A DNA stretch of 64,000 nucleotides, taken from positions 3,427,501 to 3,491,500 of the forward strand of contig NC_060018.1 in assembly GCF_021134715.1 (NCBI RefSeq), given 5' to 3'. The notes below the pieces were generated by a model, which was not told the origin of the DNA, searched no databases, and saw only the letters and a list, made by a program, of their open reading frames with translations. Shown in pieces: positions 53,341-64,000 of the stretch. The stretch's first letter is position 1; the number at the start of each line of letters is the position of its first letter. The translations under genes were made by a program, and so were the position numbers. The DNA comes from Daphnia pulex (taxonomy: Eukaryota > Arthropoda > Branchiopoda > Diplostraca > Daphniidae).

Positions 53341-55486
53341 ATGGAGCGTCAATCCATCCGAATTCCTGATGTCATCCAGAAGAAGAGGGACAAATACGAG
53401 TTGGAGCCAGAAGAGATCAAATTCTTTATCGACGAAATGGTCAAGGGTTGCATCGAACCAGTTCAATTAGGCAAGTCTGGAGTTTCACGAAAATTACGTA
53501 TTTATCATTTGAAGTATTCTAATAACGTAGTCACAACAAGTTGATAATATATGGCCTACATCAATGTACGTTTTACAGGAGCGATGTTAATGGCCTGGTA
53601 CTTCAATGGAATGTAAGTTGCTATCCTTTTTCCTTTTCTAGGAAATGTCCTAAAAAAGTATCAAACATTAATTTACTAGGTCACCGAAGGAACTGACCGT
53701 CCTCATCGATTGCATGACCCATTCAGGTTTATACTTTTACTATCTCAAGCTGATTTTATTTAAACAAAACTTATTACGTAATTTTCTGTAACATGGTAAA
53801 TATTTGTTAAAAAACGATAAATATAGGAGAAACTCTTTCATGGCCAGAGGAATGGAAGACGCTGTTGGTAGATAAGCACAGCACGGGTGGTGTGGGTGAT
53901 AAAGTTTCGTTGGTAAACCACAATTTTTCTCGAATGTAATAGGAATATTTAACTAACTCACATTTGTTTTTTTTTCAGGTGCTAGCTCCAGCCTTGGCCG
54001 CTTGCGGATTGAAAGTGCCTATGGTGTCTGGACGAGGGTTGAGTTTCACCGGTGGAACGCTGGATAAACTCGAAGCCATTCCAGGTAATTGGCTATTAAA
54101 ATTTAAAACAAAATTAGATTTTATTTTCTCAAACAACATTCATTGATTCTGATTCAAAATTGAGGATTCAATGTCAGTTTAACCAACGAGCAGATGCGTG
54201 AATGTCTTAAACACGCCGGATGTTTCATCGCAGGTCAAACTAAGAGTCTTGTCCCGGCCGACCGAATAATGTAACTTTCCAAATTTGATATTAACTTTTG
54301 AGATTATTCAATACCTCTTTTCAATCAAATGGTTTCGTCAAAACAGGTATGCTGCTCGTGATGTCACAGCGACCGTAGATAATATCAGTCTTGCCACTGG
54401 TAGGGAAACCCGTTTCGATTCGATTGAAAACAACCAGTTTTCTTTTAAAAATATTTCCTTATTCAAACAAATAGCATCCATCATTTCAAAAAAAGCTGCG
54501 GAAAATATCAGCGCTCTCGTATTGGACGTTAAAGTTGGGAGGGCGGCCTTCTTCAAAAACCTGAACGACGCCCGCCTAGTAGCCAAGAGTTTGGTAACAA
54601 AACATACAAAACCGAACCAAATGAGAAATCTCAAAAAATAATTAAAAAATACATAACAGGTGGAAGCAGCCCGGGATCAAGGGATCAATACCACGGCCGT
54701 CCTTACGACAATGGATGTACCCATTGGAATGGCCATCGGCAATTCGTTAGAAGTGATGGAAGTGATTGAAACTTTGCGGGGGAAAGGACCAGCGGATCTG
54801 GTTGAACTCGTTAAAATTCAAGGTACGTCATTTTCATAAACATCTTGCAAACTAACTAACACGTACACGATATCATATACAGGCGGACTGTTATTGAATT
54901 CGGTTGGTCGAACGGACGTTTCAAAAGGACAGCAACTTATCGAAGAGACTCTTCATAACGGGGCGGCTCTAGCTTGTTTTGAGAAGATGCTCGTGCATCA
55001 AAATGTCGACGTGCGGTTGGCTGCAGACTTGTGCTCGGGAGGATATCAACTAACACGAGCCAAATACGTTACAGCTATTCTGTCTCCGTTATCGGGTATG
55101 AACAAATGAAAACCTACCCAATACGACCAATCGTCTCCACCCAACTTTGTACGGATTCAATTATAAAGTGAGATAACCTTATTTATTTGATAACCTTCTC
55201 AGGTCGGGTCTTAGACATAGATGCTTTAGCCTGTGGTTCCGTTTGCGGTGCACTCGGAGCCGCACGTGCCCGAGCATCGGACGAAATCCTTTCGGCCGTC
55301 GGTATCGAGTTACTTGTCACTGTTGGACAATCCATTACTCAAGGACAACCTTGGGCAAATCTCCATCATGAAGAGCAGTCGGTAGCATCCGACCTTCTCG
55401 TCAAATTGCAAAATGCTGTCGTTGTCGGAAACGCGCCCCATGCAACCCTTGTCCAAACCACTAGGATTTTAGAGATAGTACAATAG
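53341..55486 (+). CDS. TYMP: Thymidine phosphorylase, tandem copy A
   Basis: Eleven exons (53341-53470, 53579-53612, 53680-53726, 53827-53912, 53979-54084, 54165-54270, 54347-54399, 54475-54593, 54660-54822, 54883-55095, 55203-55486) give 446 residues (E. coli DeoA 440). The family signature [10 protein letters not shown] is at 87-96. H88, R174, S189 and K193 correspond in spacing to the base-binding His, Arg, Ser and Lys of characterised enzymes, so it should be active. The reaction is reversible phosphorolysis of thymidine/deoxyuridine to base and deoxyribose 1-phosphate (pyrimidine salvage). Intron 1 starts with GC (TTAG then GCAAGT), not GT; the nearby GT would break the frame. Two introns after AT of ATG codons (53613-53679 and 54271-54346) are absent from copy B. 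Poly(A) signal at 55729-55734. Confidence 0.94.
53471..53578 (+). other. GC-AG intron in thymidine phosphorylase A
   Basis: The donor reads TTAG then GCAAGT, the classic consensus of GC-type donors, and the acceptor is TTTTACAG. The join restores Q-L-G-A-M in frame, matching copy B, where the equivalent donor is GTATAT. Confidence 0.85.
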
Positions 55487-56190
55487 CAGAAAAAGCAACA
55501 ATAGATAAAAACGCAATGACCGCGCACAGACAGAAAGCTGTGCTGACGTCAATCGTGGTCTTGCCAATGTTCAACCACAACCTGAGCCATATTTACCTCG
55601 CTCGAGCAACCAACTAGTTATTTTTTTAATACAAAAGAATAACCAGAATTAAATTGATTTCTTTCTTTCCTGATTGTTTTTCTTGTTTTTGACGGACAGA
55701 TGAGGCCACACAAGTTTCGATTGGTTTAAATAAAAAAAACAACTAAGCAGATAGAAAAAACTAATAGCAAGAATGACGCAGGTTGTCATTTCAAGGATTT
55801 CCTGACGTGCGAAGCACGAGTGCAAGCTGACCGACCCTGACGGCAACACCACATCGTCAATTGCGTATTAGAAGCTGTTTTTGGGGGTTTTGCTATTTCA
55901 AGGGTTCTTTCTGATATCGGGTACACCCTACGTCTTTCCATCATGTCGAAATCGGTCGAAATGTCTTTAGATCCCAGATAAAGACTGTAGATGAAGGCCT
56001 CGGCGCTCCAGGGTACATTGGTATATATATGGTTGATGGGGGGAAACAAGTTATTTTGGTTACGCATGCGCTCGCCGTTTGTGAACGCTTCACGCCGGTT
56101 CCGCTCCCTTGCACGGTCGTCTGCGGGACAAGGTTCAGTTGTTTAGCGAACACGTTATAAAGCGCACCCCTCTCTAGAAACTTTGCCAAT
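55487..56190. other. Spacer between thymidine phosphorylase copies
   Basis: About 700 bp containing the 3' flank of copy A and the 5' flank of copy B. No gene is visible. There is no obvious sequence similarity between this spacer and the region upstream of copy A, so the duplication boundary is not apparent by eye. Confidence 0.5.
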
Positions 56191-58336
56191 ATGCGAATTG
56201 CTGACGTGATTATCAAGAAACGTGATGGACAAGATTTGACCGACGAAGAGATCAAATTCTTCATCAAAGAGCTGGTGGATGGGCGACTGGAAGGCTCCCA
56301 ACTAGGTATATATCAATTAACATTTCACACAGGAGTGTTTTCCATCCCGCATACTACATTCAAGGATATCAAAACTCAGTACAGAATTTTACTTGAAGTC
56401 GAATGTAAAACCCTTTGAAAGACGAGACGCACGGAGCGGACGCAAAAATTGGAGAATACCGATATCTGCAATTATTTGAACAGTTGGACTGTGATGTCGT
56501 CATTGATGTGTCGTCATTTTCTGTATGCGTTGACCTGTGTTATTGATCGACAGTTCGACAAGATCGAGAAATCGCTGACTAAGAAAATGGGATTTTAATA
56601 ACATTTAGTTCTTTTTCTTGCTTGGTAATCAAAGGAGCCATGCTGATGGCATGGTATTTAAAAGGAATGAACGCAAGGGAACTCTCTACGCTCACTAACA
56701 CTATGACGTTTTCAGGTAAGAATTCTGCATTATAAGCTAAATTATGGCAAACAAACCGACCAATATAACGGGTCTTTTTTTACCTTTGATTGAAAGGCGA
56801 AACGCTGTCCTGGCCGGAAGAGTGGAAACCGGTGTTGGTTGACAAACACAGTACTGGTGGCGTGGGAGATAAAATTTCGTTGGTTAGCAAAATAAAATTT
56901 ACATTAATTGCAAAAAGATATTATCTCACTTTGAATAAACAAGATCCTGGCACCCGCTTTGGCTGCTTGCGGATTAAAAGTTCCAATGGTTTCGGGACGA
57001 GGACTTGGTTTTACGGGTGGTACGCTAGATAAACTTGAAACCATTCCAGGTAAATTAATTAATTTTTTTTTACTACAGAAAACCTTAATCATGAAGGAAT
57101 TTGTAGGATTTAAAGTTGATTTAACCCTTGAACAAATGCAACAATGCCTGGCTGATTCCGGTTGTTGCATTTGCGGTCAGACGGCCAAACTGGTACCTGC
57201 AGATCGGATCATGTACGCCACTAGAGACATTACCGGAACCGTTGACAACGCCAACTTTGTCACAGGTAAAGAATAGAAACATATTTAAAAAATAAAATAA
57301 TATAATAATAATAAACAATGCAACTATTGTATGTTGTGTGTGTGTAGCGTCCATCATTTCCAAAAAGGCGGCTGAAAATGTCAGAGCTCTAGTTCTCGAT
57401 GTCAAAGTTGGGAGGGCTTCGTTCTCTCCTACACTTGCCGATGCTCGCCATCTAGCCAAAAATCTTGTAAGAATTCTTAATTATAAACTGTCTGTTTGTT
57501 TTTTAAGGCAAAACAGATTGGTAATTTTTTTTGCTTTTTCATTAAAGGTTGGTGCGGCAAGAGACCAAGGAATGTCGACCACAGCTGTGTTGACATCAAT
57601 GGATCATCCCTTAGGAATGATGGTAGGGAACTCGCTGGAAGTGATTGAGGCCATATCGGGTCTGAAAGGAAACGGACCAGAAGATCTCAACGAGTTGGTG
57701 GCTATTCAAGGTTTTCTTGCATTCAATTGATTTAAACGTCAACAAATATCAAAGAGAACGTGTTTTTCCCATCAGGAGCACTACTGTTGCATTCCACGGG
57801 CAAGGCGACTAATATCGCCCAGGGACGGGATTTAATTCTTGAAACCTTGAAGAACGGAGCAGCGCTGAACCGGTTCGAGAAAATGTTGATCAATCAAAAT
57901 GTTCAGCCGGGCGTGGCTTACGAACTTTGCCATGGAAATGTTGAATCTGTTTTACCCAAAGAAAAATTTTCTTCTCCGCTAGTAACTGCAGCTTCTGGTA
58001 TTGTCTACGTCGAACTGTCAAAACTTGCCAAGGCTAATACCTCTTACTTTTGAAAAAGGCTACGTCGCTGATCTTGATGCTCTTGCCATCGCTCAAGTTT
58101 GCGGCGCACTCGGTGCCGCTCGGGCCAGAGCTTCCGATGTGATTCTGCCAGCAGTTGGAGTTCAACTCAATGTCAAGGTGGGGCAGGCCGTCCATGAGGG
58201 TCAAGTTTGGGGAGAACTGAAACACGAATGCGAAAACGTACCAAAGAACCTATGGGATAAACTACAAGATGCCATAAGCATAAGCCCCCAACAACAAACA
58301 ACTCAAGTCAGCCGAATTCTTGAAATCATACAATGA
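56191..58336 (+). CDS. TYMP: Thymidine phosphorylase, tandem copy B
   Basis: Nine exons (56191-56305, 56635-56715, 56797-56882, 56944-57049, 57107-57265, 57348-57466, 57548-57710, 57776-57997, 58059-58336) encode 442 residues. Signature [10 protein letters not shown] is at 82-91. H83, R169, S184 and K188 keep the spacing of the nucleoside-binding residues, so this copy also looks active. It is clearly a paralogue of copy A: shared [24 protein letters not shown] and TGGTLDKLE segments and common intron positions, with two introns fewer and a long first intron of 329 bp. The N-terminus is shorter by five residues. It converges on PRMT3 with 204 bp between stops. One enzyme per genome is usual in animals that have it, so the tandem pair is notable. 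Confidence 0.94.
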
Positions 58337-58540
58337 ACTAAGGGTTGAATAATACTCTTCAAACAGCACTGTTTCTTCGTGTTTTTCTTCCAGTCTTCGA
58401 TCTCTTCAGTGTTTTTGCAAAATTGTTTAGAAGAATTTAAGATGAGGATATTATACATGTTGTACATGTTGTACTGAGTAACAAGCACGGTATCGATGAA
58501 AATATTGTTGGTATGGATATTACATATAAAAAGATGGTGT

Positions 58541-60940
<2,400 letters not shown>

Positions 60941-61870
60941 TACTTTATTTTCATACAAAGGACGGACGAAAAAATTAAGATACAACCTCTTTTTCTGAAT
61001 GTCAGAATGAATGATTAATTCCACGTGTGTGGTAGGGATGTCCAAATTCGTCTGATGTTTCTCTGAATAGTTTCTAAACAGTACTATAGGTGGCGCCTTT
61101 GTACCAGTTTTTTTACGAGCGGCCGATTCAAAGTGGTTTTTCAAATTTCGAAATGGACTAACTAATTTTCATGTGACTGGTGTTATATTTATTTCATCAC
61201 TATTCGCAACTGATATCCGAGTCCTCTCATTCATTTGATGCTATGGTTTGGCTATAACACATAGCCGGGAACAAGTAAAGAACACGAAATACCGCACTGA
61301 ATTGGGTTCTTATTCAAGTTACTTGTTTATAGCTTTTTATGGTTCTGACACTGCAACGCTTGTTATCAGGATTCAGATATTAGCTGTAGTCTGATAATTA
61401 AAAAAAAAAAAGGATATCCAACTACCAACTTAATGAATATGCCATGAAGGTTACTGTATTCTCTGCTTCGTCTACGTTCTCGAATTAATCAAGTCAACTT
61501 GTTTTGGATTACATGTTGTAGTCGGTTTTTGTCTCTAATTTCTATTGGGAATTTGCAATGCCTTCAGTCTGAAAAGCACGATCGGCACGATGGAGATCTT
61601 AGGTATCACATAAAAGCAAAAGAAGTTATGAATCAACATAGCAAATATAAAGTTGATAAAAAAGGAAACGGAATGCACGTTTTAATCTTGTATTGAACAG
61701 ATTTTCTTGGTTATAAACACATTTAACGGTAACTTAGCTAATCCACTTCAAGTGAATTCGTTTTTCTTTGTTTGACAGCAGTTTCAACGATTTGACACAA
61801 TACAAAACGACGAAGCATTGTTTTCTTTCGAGTAATGCACTATTGCAGACTCACTTGCTGTTCAATTGCA
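60941..61870. other. Intergenic region
   Basis: About 930 bp holding the 5' flank of PRMT3 and the 3' flank of the first BRI3-like gene, both on the minus strand. No further gene is visible; a 65-codon plus-strand frame near 61.5-61.7 kb has no recognisable feature. Confidence 0.5.
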
Positions 61871-62349
61871 TCAATTTTGAGTGTACGAGCAATTGGAACA
61901 GCGGTCCTTCGTACAACAGCAGAGGCATAACAACCCGATTGGGAAAAGAAGAATTGACCACAAAATGCCACAAAAAGTACAATGACTCTTGGACAGCACA
62001 CCAACCTGTTTGAAAGCAATATACAACGTATATTATAAACTATTCGTAAAATATTTGTAAAATCACATACTCGGCACGATGGACAACCCCCACCAACGAA
62101 AACGACAGATTTTGATGGTTGAGTGTTTACATTGATGATGGTGTGGCTGGGTGCATTCATTACTGGTGGAGTATGATGATGGCAATTATCTAAAGGTAAA
62201 TACGATTGTTGAGCCTGCTGCTGGCCGCTCATGTTAAGAAAACCAGGTGGGGCTGACACACAAAAAATAAGCAATGAAGAATGCTATTTGGGTTGCCAAT
62301 ATAGTTCGAAGAAATACATACCCGAGGGTTTTTGAGTTTCGATAGCCAT
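61871..62349 (-). CDS. BRI3: BRI3-like small membrane protein, copy 1
   Basis: Three exons (62349-62322, 62252-62071, 62005-61871) join in frame to 114 residues. The N-terminal half is Pro/Gln/His-rich and hydrophilic. Then comes VVFVGGGCPSCRVGVL, a hydrophobic segment GILWSILLFPIGLLCLCC (about 84-101) and a cysteine-rich tail CSNC. This is the architecture of brain protein I3 (BRI3): the VVxGGCPxCRVG block, LFPxG in the membrane segment and a terminal CxxC. BRI3 is a small lysosome-associated membrane protein of uncertain function. The correct frame of the last exon only appears after splicing GA to GTTGGTG. Identity by motif; confidence is high for the family, lower for orthology. Confidence 0.82.
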
Positions 62350-63404
62350 GCTTTCACAATGTCGACTGGACTGCCTTGCTTTTTATAATTCAAGCAAACT
62401 TCCGGCGAAAACAGGTAAGAATTTTTATGGGGATTAAATAGGACAGTGGGGTACGATTCTTAAAAGGAATGCAGCAGTTTTAACAAAGTAAATGGGCTTG
62501 AATATCTATTTTTAAAGGTTCTTTTGTGACTACGGGACAATCTCTTAAGGGCCAACAGAGCCAAGATACTAAAAAGCGAAATGAATATCAGTCCTTTTGT
62601 TTCCTTTTTCGTACGGCAGAAAAAAGGAGGGAGGGGATGAAAAGTTTCCCACCCCACGGTTCTCCCCCTTCGACGCAGTTTCCCTCTAACGACTGCTTTT
62701 GAGGTTGACCCGGGATGTCTACTATAATTTGAACAGGGGAAATGTTGTTAACGTTATTTTTTTTTAAAAAGGGACGTGTTTCGATTTTTAACAAAAGTGG
62801 GTTTTTCACAAAAAGTTGCTCAATTGACCCTGAATCTGACTCTAGTCTAGCAGCTCCCATTATAAAGTCCTGCAGCAGCTATGTTACTTTAAGAATAATT
62901 AAAAAGATCAAATGTTTTGGTTTTTTTCCTTGTGAAAATGTGAGGAAGGAATCAATTTTATTTCTTTTTTTGAAAAAACACATACTGTACAGCGCTTGTT
63001 TAAATATATAAATTGGTTAAAATTTTCTGTATACTAAATAGCATTAAACCACTACCAATTACTAACAATAATGCGATATAGTTTTAAAAAAATCTGATTA
63101 ATTATCATATCGTTGGAATAGCTACACACAGCGGTTAGATAATCGTACACGTAAAAACATAGAAAGAAATTGGAACGAAAGGCTTTCAAATATTCACGAA
63201 ATTACATGCATTTCGTGCTTTAAGTAAGAGTCAAATTTTCTTTTTTTTTTCAAGCAAGAGAAAATAGTGTGTAATACTTAATAGTTATTCCTTGTTTTTT
63301 TGGTCTTTCTTTCAAGGATAAATGAATCCCTTCATTTCAAGCTTCCAATCATCGACTTATCCTGCACTTGTTGCAAAACGTCAGCACATGCGGGTTCATA
63401 ATTA
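62350..63404. other. Spacer between BRI3-like copies
   Basis: About 1 kb of AT-rich sequence without a supported gene. It contains the 5' flank of copy 1 and the 3' flank of copy 2. Confidence 0.5.
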
Positions 63405-63813
63405 CTAGTCTGTGTATGAACAGTTGGTGCACCTCTTTTTAGTGCAACACAAAAGGCAAAGTAATCCGACTGGAAATAGTAAAATAGCCCACAATATTCC
63501 GCAGCACGTGATGTGGCTAGTGTGAATCGAACCCACCTATACAAACAAAAATCAATATTACAAACAAAACCTTTTTAAATTTTTCAATGTGTATCGACAT
63601 ACGTGACATTTCGGACATCCTCCTCCCACGACGATCACTGTTGAAAGTAAAAGTGAATTAAACTGAAGAGTTAAATGTAACAATATTTTTCAAAAGTACC
63701 TTGCGGTGGTGCGGCCTGTTGGTTCCCAACGTGAATAACAGTGGGAGCAGGGTCGGCCACTGGCAGTGCAGGGTAGCATTTCTGTTCTTCTTGCATTATA
63801 AATCCTGGGGGAG
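63405..63813 (-). CDS. BRI3: BRI3-like small membrane protein, copy 2 (first exon uncertain)
   Basis: Exons 63813-63700, 63637-63603 and 63536-63405 join in frame and encode PPGFIMQEEQ, a Pro-rich stretch, VIVVGGGCPKCHVGSI, the membrane segment GILWAILLFPVGLLCLLCC and a CTNC tail. This matches copy 1 and BRI3. The PPGF start after a phase-1 junction mirrors exon 2 of copy 1, so a short first exon ending in a single G is needed. One candidate is 63965-63908 (ATG CGC GAC, 19 codons plus G, donor GTGTTG). The donor is weak and the true exon may lie beyond the right edge. An extra intron inside the GGCPKC block (63602-63537) sits at the same place as the last intron of copy 1, and another (63699-63638) is unique to this copy. 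Confidence 0.8.
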
Positions 63814-64000
63814 CTGTTGAAAATACAAATTTTCTTTTTAAAATTGCTTGTTTTTCCTTCCTCCAAACGCTACCATACGGAAATAAAAGTTAAATAGCCT
63901 ACAACACCAATTTTATGGCTTCGTTTCGGTGAGTCAACTTTTTCGTCGTGCTTGGAGTCGCGCATGGAATAATGAAATACAAGACTGCATGAATAAATCA

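Noticed and set aside
63520-63540. GGTTCGATTC, like a tRNA B box, on the minus strand
   Set aside because: It lies inside the BRI3-like copy 2 coding exon (V-G-S-I), and no A box or cloverleaf can be drawn around it.

Overview
This window is nuclear DNA from an arthropod, most likely a branchiopod crustacean of the Daphnia type. The signs are spliced genes with very short introns (mostly 55-75 bp, GT-AG), dense packing on both strands, animal housekeeping proteins, and a secreted GH18 chitinase with a chitin-binding domain. The species call is an inference. No ribosomal RNA, tRNA, CRISPR or intact transposon was found.

The window has two halves. Positions 1 to about 26.8 kb hold no gene I can support. 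That half has a fairly balanced base composition, long polypurine/polypyrimidine stretches, many microsatellites, and seven runs of 11-15 G or C. It also holds a decayed-looking coding fragment at the far left, a nested inverted-repeat cluster at 20.65 kb, and a candidate TATA/initiator promoter with a short first exon at 24.2-24.5 kb on the minus strand. If that exon is real, much of the left half could be a giant intron or the regulatory territory of a gene running off the left edge.

From 26.86 kb to the right edge there is a compact gene cluster with AT-rich introns and spacers. In order: SNX1/2-type sorting nexin (-), TMEM201/SAMP1-like inner nuclear membrane protein (-), PCNP (-), DDX41 (+), DDI1/2-type retroviral-like aspartic protease (-), chitinase (+), ERCC8/CSA (+), AADAT/KAT2 aminotransferase (+), ANAPC1 (-), two tandem thymidine phosphorylases (+,+), PRMT3 (-), and two BRI3-like small membrane proteins (-,-; the second may lack its first exon). 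Exon joins were worked out by hand from splice sites, reading phase and family resemblance. Every intron closes in frame, and deduced lengths fall close to the known families except where noted.

The genes do not form one pathway. Several serve genome or proteome maintenance (DDX41, ERCC8, DDI, ANAPC1, PCNP), but in an animal genome this is most simply chance neighbourhood. The most interesting signals concern gene structure. A chitinase intron is bounded by a perfect 13-bp direct repeat, which suggests recent intron gain. The thymidine phosphorylase pair differs by two introns and by a GC-AG donor. Two 66-bp introns are stop-free and in frame. A TMEM201-like gene appears to lack the family's N-terminal zinc-binding half.
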